Source of the DNA: an uncultured Fibrobacter sp.
GTDB lineage: Bacteria > Fibrobacterota > Fibrobacteria > Fibrobacterales > Fibrobacteraceae
Assembly (NCBI GenBank): GCA_934700345.1
Contig: CAKUXP010000017.1
Coordinates: 1-62,336, forward strand
Reading direction: 5' to 3'
DNA length: 62,336 nt
Shown: positions 1 to 8,297 of the stretch, piece by piece
How the letters are laid out: every line of letters starts with the position of its first letter
Position numbering within the stretch: position 1 is the first letter of the stretch
The notes under the pieces: model-generated
What the model saw: the letters and a program-made list of their open reading frames with translations, nothing else
The model's database searches: none
Told to the model about the DNA's origin: nothing
Made by a program: the position numbers and the translations under genes

Positions 1-153
1 GCCTCGCTTTTTTTTTCGCAAAATATAGCAACGCATTGCGAATTTTTCAATATTATTTAGGGATAAATTCTTAGTCACATCATCGCCGCAGGCGGCAAGG
101 AAAAGCCCTGCAAAACAAAGCCCCGAAAGCGAAAGATTGAAAGTTTTCATCAT
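1..153 (-). CDS. N-terminal part of a lipoprotein-like ORF, runs off the window
   Basis: Read on the minus strand, an ATG preceded by AGAAGG opens a frame starting MMKTFNLSLSGLCFAG and continuing to a lipobox-like LAAC followed by GDD, so a lipid-anchored product is expected. The frame stays open to the window edge (51 codons). Beyond the lipobox the residues turn Lys/Arg rich and the DNA contains a TTGAAA...TATATT promoter-like stretch, so this may be a broken or very short gene rather than the start of a long one. Function unknown. Confidence 0.4.
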   Translation of the reverse strand, partial: MMKTFNLSLSGLCFAGLFLAACGDDVTKNLSLNNIEKFAMRCYILRKKKRG

Positions 154-213
154 GACCTTCTTCTGGTTAAAATTATTGCATTTTAAATTTACAAATTCTC
201 CGTGCTCATTTTT

Positions 214-1095
214 TCACGGCTCCGCATCTTCCGCGATTTCATATTCGAAGATTTCCGGCGGCGAATTAAACGTTTTGGAATAGAAGAAATCCTTGCATTT
301 GAGCGCGTAACTCACCCAGTCAAACGCATCGCCAGAGATTTTACATTCCTTGATGACCTTTCCCGCCATCGAAACAACCGTCCTTGCCGGAGCGCCTCGG
401 ACGGCTTCAATTTTATATGTTACATCCGTTGAAGCATCCCGAAATGTCGCAGCAAAAGTTCCCTGATAGGAATAAAACGGTCCGTTTCCGTTCATCTCGT
501 TCTTTTGAACAGGATAGAAAATGGAAAACTCGCTTTCTGAATTGCCTGTTTCCGCCTTAAAACTTCCCCAAAAGTGCAAAGCCGGCAAAGAATTTTTCTT
601 TTCGACGGCAATCCGGAAACGGACGGAAAACGTCTCTTCCGAAGAAAGGGCCTTCGGTGTCAAAAAATCGCTCGCCCCCACTGCGTCCAGTTGTCGCGGA
701 TAAGGCGGCAAGCGGTCATCCCACCATCCGGTCTTGAAAAGCTTGCCAAAAAGGATGACGACGGGATCGCTCACCAAGGGGTTTTCAACGCGTTCCTCTA
801 GCATCGACCGCCGGATTGTCATTTCCGCCGAAACGGTATCCGTTAATTTGTCCGGCTCGATGGTCACAAGCTGCACACGACCGACATCGGGAGACGGCTC
901 GTAGGGCACCGCTTCGGTAACGATTCCCCGCTTGGCAAGTTCCGCCGCCATTCCGCATTCCGCACGAACTCCCGGAAAAAAAAGCTTCGTATAGACACCT
1001 TCTCCGTATCCATAGACAATCGGCTCGGAACTTGGACTTGCCGCAAAGACGGATGCGGAGAAGAGGAAAAGGAGGAATTTAGTCAAAAATCCCAT
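214..1095 (-). CDS. secreted or periplasmic protein of unknown function
   Basis: The 293-residue product begins with a typical signal peptide (hydrophobic LLFLFSASVFAAS with an Ala-x-Ala-like cleavage site near residue 19). The rest is soluble and beta-rich in appearance, with no motif I recognise; one region reads as a carbohydrate- or lipid-binding type sandwich but this is only an impression. Its start overlaps the end of the upstream gene (1083-1535) by 13 bases, so the two are probably cotranscribed. It is the last gene of the minus-strand run that begins near 3.3 kb. Confidence 0.6.
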   Translation of the reverse strand: MGFLTKFLLFLFSASVFAASPSSEPIVYGYGEGVYTKLFFPGVRAECGMAAELAKRGIVTEAVPYEPSPDVGRVQLVTIEPDKLTDTVSAEMTIRRSMLEERVENPLVSDPVVILFGKLFKTGWWDDRLPPYPRQLDAVGASDFLTPKALSSEETFSVRFRIAVEKKNSLPALHFWGSFKAETGNSESEFSIFYPVQKNEMNGNGPFYSYQGTFAATFRDASTDVTYKIEAVRGAPARTVVSMAGKVIKECKISGDAFDWVSYALKCKDFFYSKTFNSPPEIFEYEIAEDAEP

Positions 1096-1535
1096 TCTGT
1101 ATTTTTATTCTCCAAAGCGGCTCCGACTGATTTCAAATCAAGAAGATTCTTGAACGGAGAAGATTTTGCCAAATCGGTAATATGATTCAATCCTATCGCT
1201 AATTGCTGCAAATTTCCCTTTTGTATCGCATCATCCACCACATCAAAATACTTCGCAAAGCTCGCTTTTCGTTCATCAAAAGTTTTATCCAAATAGGTTA
1301 AAAATATCTCTCGTTGGGTTTTAATCTTCTCTATCGCAATTTGCTTTTCCTTTTCAATTTCACATCGCTTTGTTTCTTCCTGTTCGCAAAATTGACCAAC
1401 CGCCGACGCCGCATTTACAATATTCGAAATAACCCCCAGCGCATCAACAGGAGCGTTAATTCGAAAACCGGAACCATTTGACTTTAGCAATGTAAAAGTC
1501 AAGTCCTTTTCCGTTAATTCTTTATTCGACATCAA
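1083..1535 (-). CDS. hypothetical coiled-coil protein, 150 aa
   Basis: No family recognised. The N-terminal third is a small beta-like region followed by an Ala-rich helix; the middle (about residues 50-90) is a charged helix with heptad character rich in Glu, Lys and Gln, and the C-terminus is helical. No signal peptide or membrane segment is visible, so it is probably cytoplasmic. Its ATG overlaps the stop of the upstream gene by four bases (ATGA-type junction at 1532-1535), indicating translational coupling with the glycine-zipper membrane protein. The two may work as a pair. Confidence 0.6.
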   Translation of the reverse strand: MMSNKELTEKDLTFTLLKSNGSGFRINAPVDALGVISNIVNAASAVGQFCEQEETKRCEIEKEKQIAIEKIKTQREIFLTYLDKTFDERKASFAKYFDVVDDAIQKGNLQQLAIGLNHITDLAKSSPFKNLLDLKSVGAALENKNTEWDF

Positions 1536-2551
1536 AACCTCTCCAGTTCAGAGTTTAAAAGGGTATGTGTTTTTTGAATGATTTGCTCACTTTCTAAAGT
1601 CATATTTCCTTGAGCGTCGGTCAACGGCACATTTACCAATTCTACTAAGGCTTTTATGAACAGGCCACACTGTTGGAAAGACTTTAAATGAAAATTCGAA
1701 CCAAAATCAAAATCGGGCACCAAGGGCTCCAAAAGATCTAAAGCCCTGATAGCCTTGCTTTCTACTTCAAGCGTCACCTCTTTTAGTTCGTCAGCTCTCT
1801 GCTGAATACTTTTCCATAGAGCAATGTTGTTTTTTAATTTTTCTACTTCAATTGATACCGCCTTTTCATATTCCTTGGCCTCTGTCAATTTTTTTGAAAA
1901 ATGACGCGAAGCTATAATTCCGACAGTAGCAATTGCCACGCCACCAGTCGCCACAACTGCTCCTTTCATGGTAATCGCCGCCATAGCCACTTTACCAGCA
2001 GCGATTCCGCCACCACCCAAAGCAATCGAACCGCCGCCAAGGTTAGCATACATAGCATTATTAGCGGCAGCACCTTTCAATTCTTTGATGGGTTTCCCTG
2101 TTGATGCTGTACCATAATTTTTAACAAAATCTTCTACGACACCAGGAATTACTTTTTTCGCACCCAAAAAAGCAACTGTCCCCAACGCCCCAGTCGTTAC
2201 AGTCCCTTCAAGAATTTCGGATGAGCTCATTTCCAATGACCCAAGCTCATTTAATACTTTTTGAGAAGTCTCGATATCATCTAAAATTTCAAAGGCCAAA
2301 CCTTTATTCTTTTGCTTCAAATCTCTTAAACAGCTTAAAAAACGACCTCGCGTATTTAAGCAATTCAATCGAACTTCACGCAAATTAGCAATAGAGTCGT
2401 TTACACTTTTTCCAACAACCTCAGATTCTTTTTTCCAATGATTATAGAGTTCTTCCGACGAAGCCTTTATCGCATTCGCTTCCTTCCGGTCTTGATAAGC
2501 CTGCACACCACTAACGACTTTTGCGATTTTCTTAAAACCTTTTAAGCTCAT
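1532..2551 (-). CDS. glycine-zipper membrane protein flanked by coiled coils
   Basis: 339 residues. About 1-110 and 215-290 are charged helices with coiled-coil character. The centre (about 120-215) is very rich in Gly and Ala and includes a stretch of the type STG(K/T)xIxxLxGAAAxNAxxAxLGGGSxAxGGGG, followed by a hydrophobic glycine-rich pair of helices. I recall this central pattern from many uncharacterised bacterial proteins and some predicted membrane-inserting proteins, but I know no function for it. The arrangement (coiled coil, glycine-zipper hairpin, coiled coil) suggests a protein that inserts into or remodels a membrane. Coupled to the gene downstream. Confidence 0.6.
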   Translation of the reverse strand: MSLKGFKKIAKVVSGVQAYQDRKEANAIKASSEELYNHWKKESEVVGKSVNDSIANLREVRLNCLNTRGRFLSCLRDLKQKNKGLAFEILDDIETSQKVLNELGSLEMSSSEILEGTVTTGALGTVAFLGAKKVIPGVVEDFVKNYGTASTGKPIKELKGAAANNAMYANLGGGSIALGGGGIAAGKVAMAAITMKGAVVATGGVAIATVGIIASRHFSKKLTEAKEYEKAVSIEVEKLKNNIALWKSIQQRADELKEVTLEVESKAIRALDLLEPLVPDFDFGSNFHLKSFQQCGLFIKALVELVNVPLTDAQGNMTLESEQIIQKTHTLLNSELERF

Positions 2552-2640
2552 ATTAATTCAAAGCCTCCCCTTTTTCTACAGGCAATTACGATGTATAACC
2601 AAAGAGGCATCATCACCATCCTTTAACATTGAAGATTTAA

Positions 2641-3072
2641 CTACACCACAATCGAAACGACAACACCGACAAAGATCAAGGCCAAAAAGACCAGAATCGC
2701 AATCAAGAAAAACTTGATAAGTGTCAAGGTCTTAGACGTCTTCTCGGCAAACTTCAAAAGCCCTTTTGCCGCCGGGATGACGACGCTTACCGCCTTGATG
2801 ATATGAACGGCAGCCGTATTGACTGGTCCCTGGACCGTTTTTTCGGAAAGATTTGTATCCGAAACCTCCCCGACTTGTGCATTTTCAGCATCTTGCGGAG
2901 CGCTCGGAACTTCTTTCGCTTCGGTCTTTTCCGCAAAAGCGTTCTTCGCGACATCGTTTAGCTTTGACGTAAAGTTTTCCGCCGACTTCAGCACTGCCGA
3001 AGACTTTTCCGCGGTTTCCGCCACCGTCGAAGCGGCCTTTGCCGCTGCATTTTTCAACTTTTTAAAATCCAT
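2641..3072 (-). CDS. small protein with C-terminal membrane anchor
   Basis: 143 residues. The first 85 are Ala/Lys/Glu-rich and low complexity, like amphipathic helices; the last 35 or so contain a strong hydrophobic segment (LTLIKFFLIAILVFLALIFV) ending close to the C-terminus, so it is tail-anchored. No signal peptide. AAGGA lies upstream of the ATG. Function unknown. Its position just upstream of the glycine-zipper gene suggests a shared membrane-related role, but this is inference. Confidence 0.55.
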   Translation of the reverse strand: MDFKKLKNAAAKAASTVAETAEKSSAVLKSAENFTSKLNDVAKNAFAEKTEAKEVPSAPQDAENAQVGEVSDTNLSEKTVQGPVNTAAVHIIKAVSVVIPAAKGLLKFAEKTSKTLTLIKFFLIAILVFLALIFVGVVVSIVV

Positions 3073-3150
3073 TTTTCATTCCTTGTTTTAAGAAGCAATT
3101 GAAACGGCAAGTTATTTCGATTCCTATTCCGAAATAACTTGGAATTTCCG

Positions 3151-3330
3151 TCAAACCTTTGTTTTATCACTGTCTTGCGAATTTTGCGAAGTAATTTCCG
3201 TTCCTGAATTTTCAGAAGAATTCTTTTTGCCTCGAAATTCAGACACCTCTGATATTCCCTTACCTAAAAGGTCCAATATTGTACCTATAAGCCCAAGAAC
3301 CTTAGTTGTTTTTTCCAAATTCACTTTCAT
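3151..3330 (-). CDS. 59-residue hypothetical protein
   Basis: A short frame with a clear ribosome binding site (AGGAAG, about six bases before the ATG). The product starts MKVNLEKTTKVLGLIGTILD, has a short amphipathic or hydrophobic helix (residues 10-25) and ends in a Ser/Asn/Gln-rich polar tail. It sits between the tail-anchored protein and the zinc-ribbon miniprotein on the same strand. No homologue recognised. The helix plus polar tail is reminiscent of small membrane-associated peptides. Confidence 0.5.
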   Translation of the reverse strand: MKVNLEKTTKVLGLIGTILDLLGKGISEVSEFRGKKNSSENSGTEITSQNSQDSDKTKV

Positions 3331-3348
3331 ATATCTTCCTCCCCCCGA

Positions 3349-3558
3349 TTAAAGCGGTTCGCAGCGGCCACCCTTACAGCAATAGGCATTTACCAAAAGC
3401 TGGAGGGTATTATACGAATGTCCACATTTCTTGCAATGGAAAGGTCCCGTTTCAATGCCTGTATAAGGTTCGCAGTGCCCCCCCTTACAACAATAGGCAT
3501 TTACCAAAAGCTGAAGAGTATTATACGAATGTCCGCATTTCTTGCAATAGTAACCCAT
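3349..3558 (-). CDS. tandem zinc-ribbon miniprotein, 69 aa
   Basis: The ATG at 3558 is preceded by GGAGA. The product is two near-identical copies of one unit, CKKCGHSYNTLQLLVNAYCC followed by KGG(H/R)CEP, at residues 5-31 and 42-68, joined by an 11-residue linker. Each unit has a CxxC pair and three further Cys (CC...C), enough to bind zinc. A longer frame extends upstream to 3678 but lacks a ribosome binding site and overlaps the next gene. Similar short Cys-rich units occur as zinc-ribbon tags in otherwise uncharacterised bacterial proteins; partner (protein or nucleic acid) unknown. Confidence 0.65.
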   Translation of the reverse strand: MGYYCKKCGHSYNTLQLLVNAYCCKGGHCEPYTGIETGPFHCKKCGHSYNTLQLLVNAYCCKGGRCEPL

Positions 3559-3578
3559 GAGTATCTCCTTGGTTTGAG

Positions 3579-4259
3579 TTAAGTTTTCAAAAGCCAGTTT
3601 TCGGAAAGCTGTTCCCGGAAAAATTCCCGGCTGGTAAGCCCGTGGAAATATTCCGGTCTGGTCGCACGGTTCCACCACGAGTGTGCCGGATGGTTCACAT
3701 AGAAAATGTGTCCATTATCATCCCAGAGTCTTCGCCCACAGAACTTCGGAAAGTCCGCTTCCGCACACTGGATAGCGTCATAAGACGCAAAGCACACGAT
3801 ATCCGGCGAAAGAGCCGCCAGCACGCACACAAAGTTTTCCGCGGACATCTTCCTGTCGAGTTCCGTGCAGAGTTTTGCAAACGTCTTTACACTGTTATCC
3901 GCCGGGCGCAAAAAGTAGTTGCAAAAAGCGACTTCTTCCGCGGGATTTTCCGCCCCGCAAAGCGCACCAAGCTCCCCGAGAATCGCCTTCGAAAAATGCC
4001 CGGCCTTGAAATCGGCAAAGGTCCTCCGCGTCAAGCAATTCCAGTAAAGCGGCATCGCTTCGGTCACTTGAGTAGAGCCGTCATACCAGCCCTCGACATT
4101 TCGATGGAGCGTCTCCCCTTCCGGCGCATAGTGGCTCTCGCCGACAATGAGAAGCTTCCGGTGTGCAGCCGATTCGTAACGCTTCCCCACGAAAGGCTTT
4201 AGAAACGGACGCTCCCGATAGAACGGGATTTGCCCGAGCGCGGCTTCGTAATCTTTCAT
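3579..4259 (-). CDS. uracil-DNA-glycosylase-fold-like hypothetical protein
   Basis: 226 residues from the second ATG; the first ATG (4265) is only one to two bases from AAGGA, while 4259 has normal spacing. Motifs in order: LLIVGESHY (near residue 38), FCNYFLRPA (about 112), a strand-helix with PDIVCFASYDA (about 152), and NHPAHSWWNR (about 193). This order (G-E-S/H strand, N-Y strand, P-D-hydrophobic strand, N-H-P near the end) resembles the uracil-DNA glycosylase superfamily, including many members with unknown substrates. The assignment is tentative. No signal peptide. Confidence 0.5.
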   Translation of the reverse strand: MKDYEAALGQIPFYRERPFLKPFVGKRYESAAHRKLLIVGESHYAPEGETLHRNVEGWYDGSTQVTEAMPLYWNCLTRRTFADFKAGHFSKAILGELGALCGAENPAEEVAFCNYFLRPADNSVKTFAKLCTELDRKMSAENFVCVLAALSPDIVCFASYDAIQCAEADFPKFCGRRLWDDNGHIFYVNHPAHSWWNRATRPEYFHGLTSREFFREQLSENWLLKT

Positions 4260-4483
4260 CGTCATTCCTTAAAACTTTCGGAAAAGCGCGCCGGCTCCCC
4301 TTTTTGAGAAATAAATCTTTCCTCGTCAAGGCGATGGGCTTGCTTTGTTCTTACGCCATAAGTATAAGAAAAAAAAACGAAGTCAATAGTTTTCGAGAAT
4401 TTTCTTCATTTTTTTTGTTTATATTTGAGATGGAGAGGAGCACAAGCAGCTCTTTCCGATTTTTTCTGCCTATTGAGGGATTT

Positions 4484-6301
4484 ATGACCAAAAAAACCGT
4501 TACAGCCAAAAGCAAAAAACACCTGAAAGCCTTAATTCGCGAAACAATTAAAAAAGAAGGCTACAAATGCGACCTGAACTTTATCGACGTTTCGCAAGTT
4601 ACGGATATGAGCTGGTTGTTCGAAGGTTACCTAGGTCTATTCAATGGCAACATCTCGAAATGGGATGTATCGAACGTGACGGATATGAGCGAGATGTTTA
4701 CGGATTCCGATTTCAACGGGGACATTTCTAATTGGAATGTGTCGAACGTAACCAACATGCAGGATATGTTTAACTGTTCCAAATTCAATGGCGATATTTC
4801 CAGATGGGATGTTTCGAGCGTGAAAACTATGAGCGAGATGTTTATAGGTTCCGACTTCAACAGGGATATTTCCAAATGGGATGTTTCGAAAGTAACCGAT
4901 ATGAGCAATATGTTTGAAGATTCAAAATTCAACGGAGACATTTCCGGGTGGAACGTATCAAATGTAACCAATATGCACGGCATATTTCAAGACTCCAAAT
5001 TTAAAGGCGATATCAGCAAGTGGAGTCTTTCAAAGAAAAATCGAAGAGGTTTATTTTACGGTTCCAAAATTCCCTTCTTCCCCGCGAAATCCACAAAAAT
5101 CAAACACGAAACAAAAGTTATCGCCAAAGACAAAAAGCATCTGATAAAACTTATCGAGAAAGCAATCGACAAAAAAGGCTGGCAAGCGGATTTGAACTTT
5201 ATCGACGTTTCAAAAATTACGGATATGAGCAGCCTATTTAGACACTATTCAAATGACGACCTCTCTGCATTTAACGGAGACATCTCCCAATGGGATGTAT
5301 CGAACGTAACAGATATGAGCAATATGTTTGCCGGATCCTATTTCAACGGAGATATTTCTAAATGGGATGTGTCGAATGTAACCAATATGAGTAATATGTT
5401 TGCCGGATCCTATTTTAACGGAGATATTTCTAAATGGGATGTATCAAATGTGACGGATATGAGCAAGATGTTTACGGATTCCGATTTCAACGGGGACATT
5501 TCTAATTGGAATGTGTCCAATGTGAGAGATATGAACAGAATGTTTTCAGGATCCGCATTTAACGGAGATATTTCAAATTGGGATGTATCAAATGTAATCA
5601 ATATGCAGAGAATGTTTTTCTATTCAAAATTTAACGGAGACATTAGCAAGTGGAACGTCTCGAATGTGACCGACATGAGCTTTATGTTTAAGAATTCCAA
5701 ATTCAACGGCGATATTGCAAAATGGGATGTGTCAAGCGTGATCAATATGAGCGAAATGTTTACCGATTCAAAATTCAACGAGGACATTTCCAAATGGAAC
5801 GTATCCAATGTGACCGACATGAGCTTTATGTTTAAGAATTCCAAGTTCAACGGGGATATTGCAAAATGGGACGTGTCAAGCGTGACCAATATGAGCGAAA
5901 TGTTTGCCGATTCAAAATTCAATGGCGATATTAGCAAGTGGGATGTGTCGAATGTGACCGATATGAGCTTTATGTTTGAGAATTCCAATTTCAACGAAAA
6001 CATTTCCGAGTGGGATGTTTCCCACGTAACAAATATGTGGGGAATGTTTTTCAATTCCGTTTTCAATCGAGATATCAGTAAATGGAACGTTTCGAATGTA
6101 ACAGATATGAGTAATATGTTTGCCGAATCCAAGTTCAACGGTGACATTTCCGAGTGGGAGGTTTCGAATGTAATCAACATGTGTTATATGTTTGCCGGAT
6201 CCGAGTTCCGCGGGGACATTGATTCCTGGAATTTCACAAACGTCAAATACATGATCCGGATGTTCTGCCTCGATTCTAAAAATTTCAGAAAACCAAATTA
6301 A
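4484..6301 (+). CDS. DUF285/BspA-like 24-residue repeat protein, two modules
   Basis: 605 residues from the ATG after GAGGGA; the upstream open frame is unrelated. The protein starts with a cap, KKHLKALIRETIKKEGYKC-DLNFIDVSQVTDMS, then five full repeats of the form FNGDISKWDVSNVTDMSxMFxxSx and one degenerate repeat, then a linker (GSKIPFFPAK...). A second cap follows (from about residue 210), then 13 full repeats and a terminal variant. The repeat matches the DUF285 / 'bacterial surface protein 26-residue repeat' family, expected to form an elongated solenoid, but here the period is 24. There is no signal peptide, lipobox or anchor, so cell location is unclear. A TATATT box lies at 4420-4425. 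First of four such genes in a row. Confidence 0.9.
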   Translation: MTKKTVTAKSKKHLKALIRETIKKEGYKCDLNFIDVSQVTDMSWLFEGYLGLFNGNISKWDVSNVTDMSEMFTDSDFNGDISNWNVSNVTNMQDMFNCSKFNGDISRWDVSSVKTMSEMFIGSDFNRDISKWDVSKVTDMSNMFEDSKFNGDISGWNVSNVTNMHGIFQDSKFKGDISKWSLSKKNRRGLFYGSKIPFFPAKSTKIKHETKVIAKDKKHLIKLIEKAIDKKGWQADLNFIDVSKITDMSSLFRHYSNDDLSAFNGDISQWDVSNVTDMSNMFAGSYFNGDISKWDVSNVTNMSNMFAGSYFNGDISKWDVSNVTDMSKMFTDSDFNGDISNWNVSNVRDMNRMFSGSAFNGDISNWDVSNVINMQRMFFYSKFNGDISKWNVSNVTDMSFMFKNSKFNGDIAKWDVSSVINMSEMFTDSKFNEDISKWNVSNVTDMSFMFKNSKFNGDIAKWDVSSVTNMSEMFADSKFNGDISKWDVSNVTDMSFMFENSNFNENISEWDVSHVTNMWGMFFNSVFNRDISKWNVSNVTDMSNMFAESKFNGDISEWEVSNVINMCYMFAGSEFRGDIDSWNFTNVKYMIRMFCLDSKNFRKPN

Positions 6302-6312
6302 GGAAAATCGCA

Positions 6313-8286
6313 ATGACCAAGAAAATTACCGCCAAGGACAAAAAACACTTGAAAGCCCTCATTCGCGAGGCAATCCAAAAGGAAGGCTACGAATGCGACC
6401 TGAACTTTATCGACGTTTCGCAAATTACGGATATGAGCGGGTTGTTCGATTTCAATTCAGACAACGAACTCGGCAAGTTCAACGGAGATATTTCGAAATG
6501 GAACGTATCGAATGTGTCGGATATGCAAAGCATGTTTGTCTACTCAGAGTTCAACAAGGATATTTCCGGGTGGGATGTGTCAAGCGTGAGAAATATGAAA
6601 CAGATGTTTTCCGAGTCCTATTTTAACGGGAACATTTCCAAGTGGAACGTCTCGAACGTGACCGATATGGAAGAAATGTTTGCCGATTCTGAGTTCAACA
6701 AGGATATTTCCAGGTGGGATGTGTCAAACGTGAGAAACATGAAACAGATGTTTTTTAGATCCAAGTTCAACAAAGACATTTCAAATTGGAACGTGTCGAA
6801 CGTGACCAATATGAACTATATGTTTTCTAAAGGCTGCTTTAAGGGAGACATTTCAAAATGGGACATTTCAAAATTAAAGAATCGAAAATTGTTGTTTTGT
6901 TATTCCAAGATTCCCTTTTTTCCTGCTAAACCCGCAAAAATCAAACCCGAAACAAAAGTTGTCGCCAAAAGCAAAAAACATCTGATAAAACTTATCGAGA
7001 AAGCAATCGACGAAAAAGGCTGGAAAGCCGACCTGAACTTTATCGATGTTTCGCAGATCACGGATATGAGCGAACTGTTTGGGTGCTATCCGAACAACGA
7101 CATTGCGGGCTTTTACGGAAACATCTCCCAATGGGACGTGTCGAATGTAACAGATATGAGCAATATGTTTGCCGGATCCTATTTCAACGGAGATATTTCT
7201 AAATGGGATGTGTCGAATGTAACCAATATGAGTAATATGTTTGCCGGATCCTATTTTAACGGAGATATTTCTAAATGGGATGTGTCGAACGTAAAAAATA
7301 TGTCCGGCATGTTTGCCAACTCCAAATTCCATGGGGACATTTCCAAGTGGAACGTGTCAAACGTGACCAATATGTTCGGAATATTTCACAGCACAAAATT
7401 CAAAGGAGATATTTCTGAATGGAATGTATCGAACGTGACCGATATGAGAGCGATGTTTTCCGAGTCCTATTTTAACGGAGACATTTCCAAGTGGGACGTT
7501 TCCAATGTGAAAAACATGAACGGCGTGTTTATGGAGTCTAAATTCAAAGGAGATATCTCTAAATGGGACGTGTCGAATGTGACCGATATGAGCGAAATGT
7601 TTTCCCATTCTGCTTTCAAAGGAGACATCGGCAAGTGGGATGTGTCGAGCGTAAAAACGATGATAGCGATGTTTTCATACTCCGAATTTAACGGCGATAT
7701 TTCCAATTGGGACGTTTCGAATGTGAAGAACATGTCCGACATGTTTTCCGACACAACATTCAACGGAGACATTTCCAAGTGGGACGTTTCTAACGTGGCC
7801 GATATGAGCGGAATGTTTTCCGGTTCTGATTTCAACGGAGACATTTCCAAATGGGACGTTTCTAACGTGGCCGATATGAGCGGAATGTTTTCCGGTTCTG
7901 ATTTCAACGGAGACATTTCCAAGTGGAATGTGTCGAATGTGAAAAATATGTTCTGTATGTTTTCCCGCTCCGATTTCAACGGGGACATTTCAAACTGGGA
8001 TGTGTCTAACGTAGAAAGGATGTCCCACATGTTTTCCGCTTCCAAATTCAACGGGGACATTTCAAACTGGAATGTGTCTAACGTAGAAAGTATGTACCAC
8101 ATGTTTTCCGATTCCAAATTCAACGGAGATATTTCCAAATGGGACGTTTCAAATGTAATCGATATGCGTTATATGTTTGCCGGTTCCGAGTTCCGCGGGA
8201 ACATTGATTCCTGGAATTTCGCAAATGTCAAATACATGAGCCGAATGTTCTGCCTCGATTCTAAAAAATTCAGAAAACCAAATTAA
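6313..8286 (+). CDS. DUF285/BspA-like repeat protein, two modules
   Basis: 657 residues; AAGGAAA precedes the ATG and only 11 bases separate it from the previous gene. Same plan: cap, five repeats plus one degenerate repeat, linker, second cap (about residue 220), then 15 repeats and a terminal variant ending SKKFRKPN, almost the same ending as the previous gene. Two adjacent repeats (7780-7850 and 7852-7922) are identical at DNA level. A 137-bp tract (7147-7283) is identical to one in the previous gene, pointing to recombination or gene conversion. Variable residues cluster at the two positions after MF and at the end of each repeat. No export signal seen. Confidence 0.9.
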   Translation: MTKKITAKDKKHLKALIREAIQKEGYECDLNFIDVSQITDMSGLFDFNSDNELGKFNGDISKWNVSNVSDMQSMFVYSEFNKDISGWDVSSVRNMKQMFSESYFNGNISKWNVSNVTDMEEMFADSEFNKDISRWDVSNVRNMKQMFFRSKFNKDISNWNVSNVTNMNYMFSKGCFKGDISKWDISKLKNRKLLFCYSKIPFFPAKPAKIKPETKVVAKSKKHLIKLIEKAIDEKGWKADLNFIDVSQITDMSELFGCYPNNDIAGFYGNISQWDVSNVTDMSNMFAGSYFNGDISKWDVSNVTNMSNMFAGSYFNGDISKWDVSNVKNMSGMFANSKFHGDISKWNVSNVTNMFGIFHSTKFKGDISEWNVSNVTDMRAMFSESYFNGDISKWDVSNVKNMNGVFMESKFKGDISKWDVSNVTDMSEMFSHSAFKGDIGKWDVSSVKTMIAMFSYSEFNGDISNWDVSNVKNMSDMFSDTTFNGDISKWDVSNVADMSGMFSGSDFNGDISKWDVSNVADMSGMFSGSDFNGDISKWNVSNVKNMFCMFSRSDFNGDISNWDVSNVERMSHMFSASKFNGDISNWNVSNVESMYHMFSDSKFNGDISKWDVSNVIDMRYMFAGSEFRGNIDSWNFANVKYMSRMFCLDSKKFRKPN

Positions 8287-8297
8287 GAGAAATCCAT

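Noticed and set aside
4163..4483. N-terminal extension of the first repeat gene
   Set aside because: This extension would overlap the convergent UDG-like gene and lacks a ribosome binding site; the ATG at 4484 has GAGGGA and starts the same cap as the other three genes.
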